DNA of 64,000 nt from Marinobacter sp050379415 (GTDB lineage Bacteria; Pseudomonadota; Gammaproteobacteria; Pseudomonadales; Oleiphilaceae). Positions 44,139 through 52,495 of the stretch are shown one piece after another. Within the stretch, counting starts at the first letter, position 1; every line of letters begins with the position of its first letter. The DNA is taken from contig NZ_JBNRLS010000002.1 of NCBI RefSeq assembly GCF_050379415.1, positions 310,001-374,000 on the forward strand. The letters run 5' to 3'. The translations under genes were made by a program, and so were the position numbers. Under the pieces are notes generated by a model, which had not been told where the DNA came from, searched no databases, and saw nothing but the letters and a program-made list of their open reading frames with translations.

Positions 44139-44786
44139 ATGGCGAAGAAAGCCAAACCGAGCGTCGACAAGATCGTAAAAAAGGTCAACAAGGAATTCGA
44201 GAAAACCTCGTCCCAGATTGAAGGGCTCGTCAACGACGCCCTGAAGCAGTTTGATAGCCTGCAGACCCAGATCGAAGAACCGGTGCGCAAACTGCTCAAG
44301 GAAGTGAACGAGCTCCGGGAGCGGGAAATGAAACGCTTCAACGAGGAATTCGAGCGCCGCCTGGCCGAATTCCACGAACTCCAGAGCAGCATTCTGGAGC
44401 GCTTGGGCGTGGCAGCCAAAGAAGCCGGCTCTGACGTCAAACAGCTGACTGACGAAGTCAATAAAGAAGCACAGGCCGCCGCCAAAAAGGCCGCGCCCAA
44501 GAAGACGGCTTCGAAGAAAAGCACTACCAAGGCGAAGTCCACGACCGCAGCGAAGAAGGCCCCGGCCAGGTCTTCCGCCAAAAAGGCAGCCAAGCCGGTG
44601 GACAAGAGCGATCTGACCCTGGTCAAGGGTATCGGCCCGGCAACCGCCAGGAAGATGAAGGACGCCGGCATCACCTCGATCGACCAGATCGCCAACCCGT
44701 CTGCGGCTGACAGCGAGAAACTGAAAGCCTTCAAAAGCCTCAAGGGATTTGACCAGCTGACCGCCGAAGCCAAGAAAGTTATCTGA
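44139..44786 (+). CDS. Phasin/histone H1-like protein with C-terminal helix-hairpin-helix
   Basis: The 215-residue protein has three parts. Residues 1-110 form a long amphipathic coiled-coil-like helix (KKVNKEFEKTSSQIEGLVND, ELREREMKRFNEEFERRLAE) reminiscent of poly-hydroxyalkanoate granule proteins. Residues 112-152 are a lysine/alanine/serine/threonine tail like bacterial histone H1 (KKTASKKSTTKAKSTT). Residues 157-200 are a helix-hairpin-helix: LTLVKGIGPATARKMKDAGI. The HhH and basic tail suggest DNA contact. It touches the SelD fusion start with a one-base overlap. Confidence 0.7.
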   Translation: MAKKAKPSVDKIVKKVNKEFEKTSSQIEGLVNDALKQFDSLQTQIEEPVRKLLKEVNELREREMKRFNEEFERRLAEFHELQSSILERLGVAAKEAGSDVKQLTDEVNKEAQAAAKKAAPKKTASKKSTTKAKSTTAAKKAPARSSAKKAAKPVDKSDLTLVKGIGPATARKMKDAGITSIDQIANPSAADSEKLKAFKSLKGFDQLTAEAKKVI

Positions 44787-47062
44787 TGCAAACGCCTGAC
44801 CAGCCTGTTTTACGGGACATTGTCCTGGTTGGCGGCGGGCACAGCCACGTCGGGGTCCTCAAGCGGTTCGCCATGAACCCGGTCCCCGGTGTGCGCCTGA
44901 CCCTCATCTGCCGCGACACCCACACCCCCTACTCCGGAATGTTGCCTGGCTACGTGGCCGGCCATTACAGCTATGACGACGTCCATATCGACCTGAGCCG
45001 GCTTGCGGAATACGCCGGAGCGCGTTTCTACCGGGACGAGGCCACCGGTATCGACCGGACCAACAAACGCATTCTCTGCCGGAATCGGCCAAACGTGCCC
45101 TACGACATTCTCTCCATCAATATCGGTTCCTCGCCTCGGGTGAGTGAGGTCGAGGGTGCGGAAGAGCATGCCGTACCGGTGAAGCCCATCAACGGCTTCA
45201 ACGAGCGTTGGCTGTCGTTGCTGTCCCGCATCGAGAACCACGAGGGCCCAATGTCCGTCGCGGTGGTTGGTGCTGGTGCAGGAGGCGTCGAGCTGACCCT
45301 CGCCATGCAGTTCCGGCTCCGGAACGAGCTCGCTCAGCGCGGCAAGGATCCCGATCAGTTGCACTTTCATCTGTTTGACGCGGCGGACCAGATCCTTCCC
45401 ACCCATAACGCAAAAGTACGGACAGTATTCGAGCGCAAACTGTCGGAGCGGGGTGTAAAGGTGCATCTCGGCTCCCCCGTTTCCCGGGTCGAATCCGGCC
45501 TGCTGACCTCCGATTCTGGCGAGACACAGCAGGTGGATGAGGTACTCTGGGTTACCCGGGCCGGTGGCCCGGCCTGGCTGGAGGAAACCGGCCTGGCCCT
45601 GGACGAGGGCCGTTTCATCCGGGTACGCGATACCTTGCAGAGCGAAAACGACGACAGCATTTTTGCTGCCGGAGATATCGCCAACGTGATCAATCATCCC
45701 CGGGAGAAAGCCGGCGTGTTCGCCGTGCGCCAGGGGCCGCCCCTGGCCGACAACCTGAAACGACTGGCCACCGGCAAAGACACACGAAACTTCTATCCCC
45801 AGAAGAAATGGCTGGCCCTGATCAGTACCGGCGACAAGTTCGCAGTTGCCTCTCGCGGTGATGTTGAGTTCCACGGCCGCCTGGTCTGGCGCTGGAAAGA
45901 CTGGATCGATCGGCGGTTCATGCGCAAGTTCAGTGACCTCCCTGCCATGGAAGAGTCCACCAGGCTGCCGGATACCGCAGCGGCGCAGAGCGCCGAGGAA
46001 GCCTCCCAGGCCATCTCCGCCGTGGCCATGCGTTGTGGCGGTTGCGGCGCCAAGGTGGGTAGTACGGTTCTCTCCCGCGCCCTGAGTGAACTCAAGCCCA
46101 TCGAGCGGGACGATATCATCATCGGCCTGCACGCTCCGGACGACGCTGCCGTTCTGCGGGTGCCGCCGGGCAAGGCCGTGGTGCATACCGTCGACTTCTT
46201 CCGGGCCTTTATCGATGATCCCTACGTGTTCGGGAAGGTTGCCGCCAATCACAGCCTGGGCGACGTATTCGCCATGGGGGCAGAAGCCCAGAGCGCGACA
46301 GCCGTGGCAACCGTGCCCTATGGCATCGAATCCAAGGTGGAGGATGTCGTTTACCAGATGATGTCCGGTGCCGTGGAGGTTCTGAACGAAGCCGGCTGCG
46401 CCCTGGTGGGCGGTCACACGGGCGAAGGCAAGGAGCTGGCGCTTGGCTTCGCGGTGAACGGCCTGATTGATCCTGAAGAGGTCATGAGCAAGGGCGGCTT
46501 GCGCGCCGGCGACGTGCTGATCCTGACCAAGCCAGTCGGAACCGGTACCCTGTTCGCGGCCCATGCCCGGCTCGCCGCCAAAGGTCGCTGGATCGATTCC
46601 GCCCTCACCTCCATGATGCATTCCAACAAGCTGGGGGCCGAGTGTTTGCGGCGTTACGGCTCCAGGGCCTGCACGGATGTCACCGGTTTCGGGTTGCTGG
46701 GCCACCTGGTGGAAATGACCCGCCCGTCCGGCGTGGAGGCGGAGCTGGATCTTTCCGCCATTCCGGTATTGCCGGGGGCGGAAGAAACCGCTGCCGCAGG
46801 CATCCTGAGTTCGTTGCAACCGGCCAACATCCGTTTGCGGCGTGGCATTCGCGACCAGGAGAAATGGGTGGATCACCCCCGCTACCCGTTGATCTTCGAC
46901 CCCCAGACCGCCGGTGGTTTGCTTGCCAGCGTAGCCGCTGACCAGGCCGAAGCCTGTGTTCGGGAGTTGAAGGCGCTGGGCTATTCACACACCGCGATTA
47001 TCGGCCGGGTTCTGCCCCAGGACGAATCAGGCCCCATCGAACCGATCAGTCTGAAGGATTAA
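44786..47062 (+). CDS. selD: Flavoprotein (NADH dehydrogenase-like)-selenophosphate synthetase SelD fusion
   Basis: The 758-residue protein has two domains. Residues 1-380 form an FAD/NAD(P) pyridine nucleotide oxidoreductase domain (IVLVGGGHSHVGVLKRF, VVGAGAGGVELTLAMQ, FAAGDIANV). From about 410 comes a complete selenide,water dikinase: RCGGCGAKVG carries the catalytic cysteine and lysine (E. coli C17 and K20), and DDAAVL, VDFFRAFIDDPYVFGKVAAN, GGHTGEGKELALG, TDVTGFGLLGHLVEM and DPQTAGGLLAS follow. Cysteine, not selenocysteine, is used. It makes selenophosphate from selenide and ATP, and the flavin domain probably supplies reduction or shuttling of the selenium species. It starts an island of selenium genes. 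Confidence 0.93.
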   Translation: MQTPDQPVLRDIVLVGGGHSHVGVLKRFAMNPVPGVRLTLICRDTHTPYSGMLPGYVAGHYSYDDVHIDLSRLAEYAGARFYRDEATGIDRTNKRILCRNRPNVPYDILSINIGSSPRVSEVEGAEEHAVPVKPINGFNERWLSLLSRIENHEGPMSVAVVGAGAGGVELTLAMQFRLRNELAQRGKDPDQLHFHLFDAADQILPTHNAKVRTVFERKLSERGVKVHLGSPVSRVESGLLTSDSGETQQVDEVLWVTRAGGPAWLEETGLALDEGRFIRVRDTLQSENDDSIFAAGDIANVINHPREKAGVFAVRQGPPLADNLKRLATGKDTRNFYPQKKWLALISTGDKFAVASRGDVEFHGRLVWRWKDWIDRRFMRKFSDLPAMEESTRLPDTAAAQSAEEASQAISAVAMRCGGCGAKVGSTVLSRALSELKPIERDDIIIGLHAPDDAAVLRVPPGKAVVHTVDFFRAFIDDPYVFGKVAANHSLGDVFAMGAEAQSATAVATVPYGIESKVEDVVYQMMSGAVEVLNEAGCALVGGHTGEGKELALGFAVNGLIDPEEVMSKGGLRAGDVLILTKPVGTGTLFAAHARLAAKGRWIDSALTSMMHSNKLGAECLRRYGSRACTDVTGFGLLGHLVEMTRPSGVEAELDLSAIPVLPGAEETAAAGILSSLQPANIRLRRGIRDQEKWVDHPRYPLIFDPQTAGGLLASVAADQAEACVRELKALGYSHTAIIGRVLPQDESGPIEPISLKD

Positions 47063-48042
47063 TCCGCACCAACTCGCTCGGAACAGCGTTGGCTGGCAAG
47101 GGCCAGCGCCTGTTCCAGACTCGCCTGCTCTCTTTCGGGGGTAAAACGGGCGGCAAGCCGGGCTACCCGGGATTGAAGATCCTGCAGGAATTCCGGTTCG
47201 CTTTCCGCCTTGTGAAGCAGATCGGCCAACCCCTGCTCGTCACGGGCCGGAAAATAGCCCGGATAATCGTCGCCCAGCAGACCCCGATTGCCGGGAATAT
47301 CGCTGGCGATCACCGGAACACCGGCACGGCAGGCCTCGGAGACCACATTCGCACCGCCTTCCATTACGGAACTGATGACCATCACCCGGCTGCTGGTCAG
47401 TAACTTCCGGGTACCCTGCTCGTCCTGTTGCCCGAGCCACTGGAATCGTGGATTATCCGCGGTTTCCTGTTCGGCCATTCGCTGCCATTCGGCGTTATGG
47501 GCCTTGCCGGCGGCAACGACCCGGATTCGGGATTCGTCAGGCAGCAGCCTTGCGGCCCGGGCCGCCCGCAGGGAATCCTTCTCGTCCCGCAGATGGCCGA
47601 TAACACAGACCCGGAAATGGTCGCTCGAATGCTGCGGCGCTGGAGGTGGCGCGATGGCGGACTGGTAAAGGGTGACCAGCCTGTCCCGAAAACGGGCGGG
47701 AATATCGTCTGCCACGCGATCATGCAGGCCAATGAGGGCGTCGGCCGCGTCCATGGTGGCAAGGGTAGGCTCGTGAAATTCGATCTGGTGGCGGTAGATA
47801 TCGGTGCCGGTCAGCACCACGATCAGCGGCGTATTGGGCCAGAGCTCCCTGAAACGGCTTACCGCATCGCGGCTGCGCCAGGCATGCAACGCAATGAAAA
47901 GATCACAGGATTCACCCTGATAGTCCGTGACAACCTCCACCCGGTGGCCGGCATTCTCAAGCAATCTTTGCCAGCGTTCCGCCGTGGCCCGGTTGCCGGC
48001 CCGGGAGCCCGGAGCGGCGGGAGTAATCATTATTATTTTCAT
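47059..48042 (-). CDS. senB: Selenosugar synthase SenB-like glycosyltransferase
   Basis: A start at 48042 (MKIIMITPAAPG) gives 327 residues. Upstream in-frame residues are not needed by the family and lack a binding site. The N-terminus MKIIMITPAAPGSRAGNRAT, then LFIALHAWRSRDAVSRF and VVLTGTDIYRH, match the SenB (TIGR04348-like) group of GT-B glycosyltransferases. The C-terminal donor site reads SSVMEGGANVVSEACRAGVPV. SenB joins selenophosphate-derived selenium to a nucleotide sugar to give a selenosugar, used in selenoneine synthesis with SenA. It faces selD tail to tail, their stop codons overlapping in TTAA. The SenB assignment comes from remembered motifs, not a search. Confidence 0.78.
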   Translation of the reverse strand: MKIIMITPAAPGSRAGNRATAERWQRLLENAGHRVEVVTDYQGESCDLFIALHAWRSRDAVSRFRELWPNTPLIVVLTGTDIYRHQIEFHEPTLATMDAADALIGLHDRVADDIPARFRDRLVTLYQSAIAPPPAPQHSSDHFRVCVIGHLRDEKDSLRAARAARLLPDESRIRVVAAGKAHNAEWQRMAEQETADNPRFQWLGQQDEQGTRKLLTSSRVMVISSVMEGGANVVSEACRAGVPVIASDIPGNRGLLGDDYPGYFPARDEQGLADLLHKAESEPEFLQDLQSRVARLAARFTPEREQASLEQALALASQRCSERVGAD

Positions 48043-48185
48043 AGGTTGCAATAGCTTGTAATCAGCTGAAAGAAAGAAGTTTTTGGTTGAGCCGATAGGG
48101 CCTGCCAATCGTATAGCTGTTCAGAGTTCAGGTAAATCAAGGTATCCTGACCTCCCTCCGAAACCAACCGAAACAGGGATTTCAA

Positions 48186-49061
48186 ATGGCTTTGAATCTG
48201 ATACGGAAATTTGTGGCTTCCAGCCTTCTTTTCATGACGGCAGCCTCGGCAAGCGCGGAGACGTTTGTGTTCACGGCTATTCCCGATGAGGACGAGACCA
48301 AGTTGGTAGAGCGCTTTCGTGGCGTGGCCGACTACCTCTCCGGGCAACTGGACGTGGATGTCCGCTACATCCCGGTAAAATCCTACGCAGCGGCGGTTTC
48401 CGCCTTCCGCAATAATCAGGTTCAACTGGCCTGGTTCGGTGGCCTGTCCGGCGTTCAGGCCCGTCGTCTGGTCCCCGGCTCCGAGGCCATTGCCCAGGGC
48501 GTGGAAGACGAAGCCTTCCAGACCTATTTCATTGCCAACACCAGCACCGGCATCGAGCCGGTTGATGAATTGGCCGAGCTGGAAGACCAGCTCCGGGGCA
48601 AGACCTTCACTTTTGGCTCCAAAGGCTCTACCTCAGGGCGTCTTATGCCGGAATTCCACATTCGTGAGACCTTCAATCAAGCCCCTGAAGATTTCTTCGG
48701 TCGGGTCGGTTTCAGCGGCAACCACACCCGTACCCTGCGCCTGGTCGAGGCCGGCACCTATGAAGTCGGCGCCCTGAACTTCCAGGTATGGGAAAAGGAA
48801 CTGGAAAACGGCAATATCGATACCAACGCCGTCCAGGTAATTTGGGAAACCCCGGCTTACCCGGACTACCAGTGGACTATCCGTGGCGACGTGAATGAGC
48901 GCTTCGGCGATGGCTTCAAGGCCAGGGTGAAGGAAGCCCTGCTGGCGCTGGATGACCAGGCACTCCTGGAAAGCTTCCCCCGTTCCGGCTTCATCCCTGC
49001 CTCCAACGAGGACTATGAGCCCATTCGCAAGACTGCCGAAGAGATTGGAATCCTTGATTGA
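48186..49061 (+). CDS. PhnD-type substrate-binding protein, putative selenium-oxyanion ABC importer
   Basis: The 291-residue protein has a signal peptide (cleavage near ASAET). It is of the phosphonate/phosphite PhnD type: FTAIPDEDETKLVERFRGVA at the start, YAAAVSAFRNNQVQLAWFGG, FTFGSKGSTSGRLMPEF (ligand-binding serines) and FPRSGFIPASNEDYEPI at the end. A related family is annotated as a putative selenate-binding protein because it co-occurs with SelD, and its place one gene from selD supports that here. The ligand is inferred, not shown. Confidence 0.8.
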   Translation: MALNLIRKFVASSLLFMTAASASAETFVFTAIPDEDETKLVERFRGVADYLSGQLDVDVRYIPVKSYAAAVSAFRNNQVQLAWFGGLSGVQARRLVPGSEAIAQGVEDEAFQTYFIANTSTGIEPVDELAELEDQLRGKTFTFGSKGSTSGRLMPEFHIRETFNQAPEDFFGRVGFSGNHTRTLRLVEAGTYEVGALNFQVWEKELENGNIDTNAVQVIWETPAYPDYQWTIRGDVNERFGDGFKARVKEALLALDDQALLESFPRSGFIPASNEDYEPIRKTAEEIGILD

Positions 49062-49711
49062 TGTCCGGATTTGATCTCTCGGGCCTCAAGGCCTCATTCG
49101 GGGGAGAGCGCGTCCTCGGGCCGCTCTCCCTTCGTGTCCGGGAAGGCGAGAAGGTTGCCCTCGTTGGAAAAAGCGGCGCGGGCAAATCCACGCTGATCCG
49201 CCTGATCCACGAACAGGTGGGCCGCAACTCCTCGCTGGTTCCCCAGGAACTGGGCCTGGTCAACGCCCTGCCCGTTTTCCATAACGTGTTCATGGGCCAG
49301 CTGGACAAGCATCCGACCTGGTACAACACCCTGACCCTGATCCGGCCTTTCGCCGCCGACCGGGCGGCAGTAAAGAGCCTGCTGAACGATCTGGGGATGG
49401 CAGAGAAGCTGTGGATTCCTACGGCGTCCCTGTCCGGCGGGCAGCGCCAGCGGGTTGCCATTGCCCGGGCGATTTACCGGAATGAACGCCTGCTGCTGGC
49501 GGATGAACCGGTCTCGGCGCTGGACGGCCCCAGGGCCCATCAGGTGATGGCCCTACTCAGGGACCGGTTTGCCACCAGCGTCATTGCCCTGCACGATGTA
49601 GAATTGGCACTGCAGTACTGCACCCGGATTGTCGGCATTCAGGACGGCCTGGTGGAACTGGACGAACCCAGCGACCGCCTGTCGCCCTCCGACATCATGT
49701 CCCTGTACTGA
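49061..49711 (+). CDS. ABC transporter ATP-binding subunit (PhnC-type)
   Basis: The 216-residue protein has Walker A in LVGKSGAGKSTLIRLI, the signature SLSGGQRQRVAIARAIY and Walker B LLLADEPVSALD. The start may be the ATG at 49058 or 49061; either way it touches the stop of the binding-protein gene (TGATG). It powers the importer formed with the adjacent binding protein and permease. It is somewhat shorter than PhnC (about 260), with a compact C-terminus. Confidence 0.88.
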   Translation: MSGFDLSGLKASFGGERVLGPLSLRVREGEKVALVGKSGAGKSTLIRLIHEQVGRNSSLVPQELGLVNALPVFHNVFMGQLDKHPTWYNTLTLIRPFAADRAAVKSLLNDLGMAEKLWIPTASLSGGQRQRVAIARAIYRNERLLLADEPVSALDGPRAHQVMALLRDRFATSVIALHDVELALQYCTRIVGIQDGLVELDEPSDRLSPSDIMSLY

Positions 49712-49727
49712 GGTTATCGGCGGAGCC

Positions 49728-51194
49728 ATGCTTTCCTATCCCACGGTCAGAGCCAGCCTGATTTTTGTTGCCGTCGCGGTCGTGGGGCTGCTGTTTGCCG
49801 ATATCGCCATCACCGCCTCCAATCCCTGGCGGGACCTGGGTAACTTTTTCCTGGGTGTGGTTACGCCCAATTTCTTCAGTTCCGAGGGACTGCTGACTGC
49901 CCTGCTTCGAACCGTGGCCTTCGCCTTCGTGGGCGTGGCGCTGGGCAGTTTCTTCGGCTTCCTGCTGGCCCTGGTGTATCGGCTCCTCCCGGTACGGATC
50001 TTCTGTGCGTTTATCCGGGCGATCCATGAGCTGTTCTGGGCCCTGATTTTCCTGCAGTTCTTCGGCTTTCACCCGCTGACCGGGGTGCTCGCCATTGCCA
50101 TCCCGTATTCCGGGATCTTTGCCAAGGTCTACTCGGAGATCCTGGAAGAAGCCGACCCTGAACCACGGCGCCTGTTGCCGCCGGGTACCGGCATGGTCGC
50201 GGCGTTCCTGTATACCCGCATCCCGGATTGCTGGGAACAGATAAGAACCTACACCGCGTACCGGCTGGAATGCGGCCTTCGCTCCAGTGCCATCCTCGGT
50301 TTTGTGGGCCTGCCCACTCTCGGCTTCTACCTTGAATCCTCCTTTTCCCAGGGGCTCTACTCCGATGCCGGGGCCATGCTGATCCTGTTTTATGTGTTGA
50401 TCGCTACCATTCCCCTGTGGGTCCGTCCGAAACTGCTGCCCGTCTATATCCTGGCAGCGCCGTTTTTCCTGGGCGAGGGTCTGCCTATCGTGTGGGGCAA
50501 TGTGGAACGCTTCTTCACCGAGGATATCATTCCCGCGCCTCTGCGCAGTGGTGAGGGTATCGCCGGGATGATGCCCTGGCTCAATGACCTGATGGTGAAC
50601 GAGGCGCTGCCCGGGATCTGGAATACCGTCCTGCTGACACAGATTGCCCTGGTTGCCACTGGTGTCTTGGCGTTACTTGCGTTCCCGCTGATCTCCAATC
50701 ATTTCGGAGGCCCCGTGCGCCGGACCAGCGGCCATGTATTCCTGGTCATCGCCCGTTCGACCCCGGAATACATCCTGGCCTACATCCTGCTGCAGCTCTG
50801 GGGCCCCTCCATGCTGCCGGCTGTGGTTGCCCTTGCCCTGCACAATGGCGGCATCATCGGGCACCTGATCGGCCGTCAGACCAACACGCTGCGGCTGCGG
50901 CCCGACGCACCCACCGGATTGAACCGCTATACCTGGGAACTGGTTCCCCGGGTATACCGTTCGTTCCTGGCATTCCTGTTCTACCGTTGGGAAATCATCA
51001 TGCGTGAAACCGCCATCCTGGGGATCCTTGGTATCTATACTCTCGGCTTCTATGTCGACAGCGCCATCCAGAACATCCGGTTCGACCGAGCGATGGTACT
51101 CATCCTCATTACGGCGCTGCTCAATATTGGCGTTGATGCCCTGGGCCGCTATATTCGCCGCAAGCTCGCCCTGCAAACCATGCCCACCTGCTGA
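49728..51194 (+). CDS. Double-length ABC permease (PhnE-PhnE fusion)
   Basis: A start at 49728 (MLSYPTVRAS) gives 488 residues. The protein contains two consecutive PhnE-like permease domains. The first EAA-type loop is in the ILEEADPEPRRLLPPGTGM segment and the second in the TNTLRLRPDAPTGLNRYTWE region. Each is followed by a helix with an aromatic-glycine end (GLPTLGFYLESSF and GIYTLGFYVDSAI). A single chain thus replaces the usual permease dimer. It completes the importer behind the PhnD- and PhnC-like genes. Confidence 0.88.
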   Translation: MLSYPTVRASLIFVAVAVVGLLFADIAITASNPWRDLGNFFLGVVTPNFFSSEGLLTALLRTVAFAFVGVALGSFFGFLLALVYRLLPVRIFCAFIRAIHELFWALIFLQFFGFHPLTGVLAIAIPYSGIFAKVYSEILEEADPEPRRLLPPGTGMVAAFLYTRIPDCWEQIRTYTAYRLECGLRSSAILGFVGLPTLGFYLESSFSQGLYSDAGAMLILFYVLIATIPLWVRPKLLPVYILAAPFFLGEGLPIVWGNVERFFTEDIIPAPLRSGEGIAGMMPWLNDLMVNEALPGIWNTVLLTQIALVATGVLALLAFPLISNHFGGPVRRTSGHVFLVIARSTPEYILAYILLQLWGPSMLPAVVALALHNGGIIGHLIGRQTNTLRLRPDAPTGLNRYTWELVPRVYRSFLAFLFYRWEIIMRETAILGILGIYTLGFYVDSAIQNIRFDRAMVLILITALLNIGVDALGRYIRRKLALQTMPTC

Positions 51195-51320
51195 ACCTGG
51201 CTGAGACCAGCGTCACAAGTTGGTAAACCCGGCTTGGTCCCTGGATAAATTGCTGAACCGTCGGCAGTTTTCTGTCGTTACAGGTCGTTACAATCGTTGG
51301 ATTCAGGGAGGTCTATCAAG

Positions 51321-51896
51321 GTGGTCGAGAATATGTCGTATTGGCTGGTGCCGTTCACACAAGCGGGCTTGTTTGCACTTTTGCTCTTGCTCGGGGTTCA
51401 GATGTTTCGGCTGTCCCGTGCGGACGCGCTGGTCGAAGGCGCTGGTGATGAGCAACTCCGGCCTCCTGGTCGCAACGAAAACCCGGCCGGAACGACTTCA
51501 AACAGTCGTTACCGAACCGAACTTTTCACCCAGCTTCATATCCTGGCTGCGCTGCAGGAACGGGAATGCCGGAGCAAAGGGCTGGACCGGCCGGAAATGG
51601 TAACCATCGTGGGTTCCTGTGCCACCGCCTGGCTCTACGGTGCCGGCTGTGCCCTGTGCGACGAAGCCGATCGCCACTCGAAAACCCTCGCAGGCCTGGT
51701 TGCGCACATCGTAAGCCGGAAAACCGGAATCACTCGTGCTGATGCCCTTTTGGTCATTGAGGAGCTGACGGCCAGCAACATCTACCTCGCCTGCTTCCGC
51801 GGTGGTCTGGACGGCGCCAGATACTGGCGGGAGCACAACCATGTTCCCGGCCAATCCGGTCTCTGTGAATTGGTGGCCGATCACACGTTTATCTAG
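51321..51896 (+). CDS. Membrane-anchored hypothetical protein
   Basis: A GTG at 51321, with AGGGAGG nine bases upstream, gives 191 residues; a TTG at 51297 and an ATG at 51333 are alternatives. One hydrophobic helix (LFALLLLLGVQMF) lies near the N-terminus, followed by a soluble body with several cysteines (VTIVGSCATAWLYGAGCALC). Its location 127 bases after the permease gene suggests a possible link to the importer, but it may have its own promoter. I do not recognise the family. Confidence 0.62.
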   Translation: MVENMSYWLVPFTQAGLFALLLLLGVQMFRLSRADALVEGAGDEQLRPPGRNENPAGTTSNSRYRTELFTQLHILAALQERECRSKGLDRPEMVTIVGSCATAWLYGAGCALCDEADRHSKTLAGLVAHIVSRKTGITRADALLVIEELTASNIYLACFRGGLDGARYWREHNHVPGQSGLCELVADHTFI

Positions 51897-51901
51897 TGAA
51901 A

Positions 51902-52360
51902 TTACCGGGCCCAGAACGTGAGTTTCATCGGGTTACCGCCCACCGGCTCTTCCGCGCTCTGAAGATCAATCCGCCATTCCATTTCCGAGCCAGTGGTACA
52001 GAACGGTGCCGTGAACCGGGCGGTCCATGTTTCACCGCCCTGGTGCTTCAGGGGAACCGGGTATTCGCCCATATACATGGATTCGCCCCGTAATACCGCC
52101 AGGAAGCGGTCGGGGGCCCTGGGCGCATTCACGGTGACCTGGAACTCGGTGCCCTGGTCCCCTTCGCCGAGCGGCTCCAATTCGACCAGCCAGGTGCCTT
52201 CGTCCCCTTCCCACTGGCAATCCCGTTCCAGCAGATCGCACCGGGGCTGATCAGCAACTGACACCTCGTCGGTCCCCGGAGAACTCAGGAAACGAGGGCC
52301 AAACACCAGTAACGTCACCAACCCGATAATCAAACCTGTAACCGCAATCGCCCGTATCAT
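51902..52360 (-). CDS. Membrane-anchored hypothetical protein
   Basis: The 152-residue protein has an N-terminal helix (AVTGLIIGLVTLLVFGPRFL) and a periplasmic domain rich in beta strands. The two cysteines in CDLLERDCQW may form a disulfide, and a later cysteine lies in FTAPFCTTGSEMEW. The fold and length recall small FixH/DUF-type anchored domains, but no diagnostic motif is seen. It converges on the unknown gene before it with a five-base gap. Confidence 0.62.
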   Translation of the reverse strand: MIRAIAVTGLIIGLVTLLVFGPRFLSSPGTDEVSVADQPRCDLLERDCQWEGDEGTWLVELEPLGEGDQGTEFQVTVNAPRAPDRFLAVLRGESMYMGEYPVPLKHQGGETWTARFTAPFCTTGSEMEWRIDLQSAEEPVGGNPMKLTFWAR

Positions 52361-52495
52361 TACCCACCTCTTTTTGCCAAAGGCGCATTATGGGGATTTC
52401 CCCTGCCAAGGCAAAGGTTTCTAAACAGGCGCCAGTCGTGAGAAAATACTGCGCCTCCTAACTTATGAACCCAACCTCTGACACAGGACACGCCC

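Noticed and set aside
44810..46876. A 688-codon open frame on the minus strand
   Set aside because: It mirrors the SelD fusion and has no recognisable motif or ribosome binding site.
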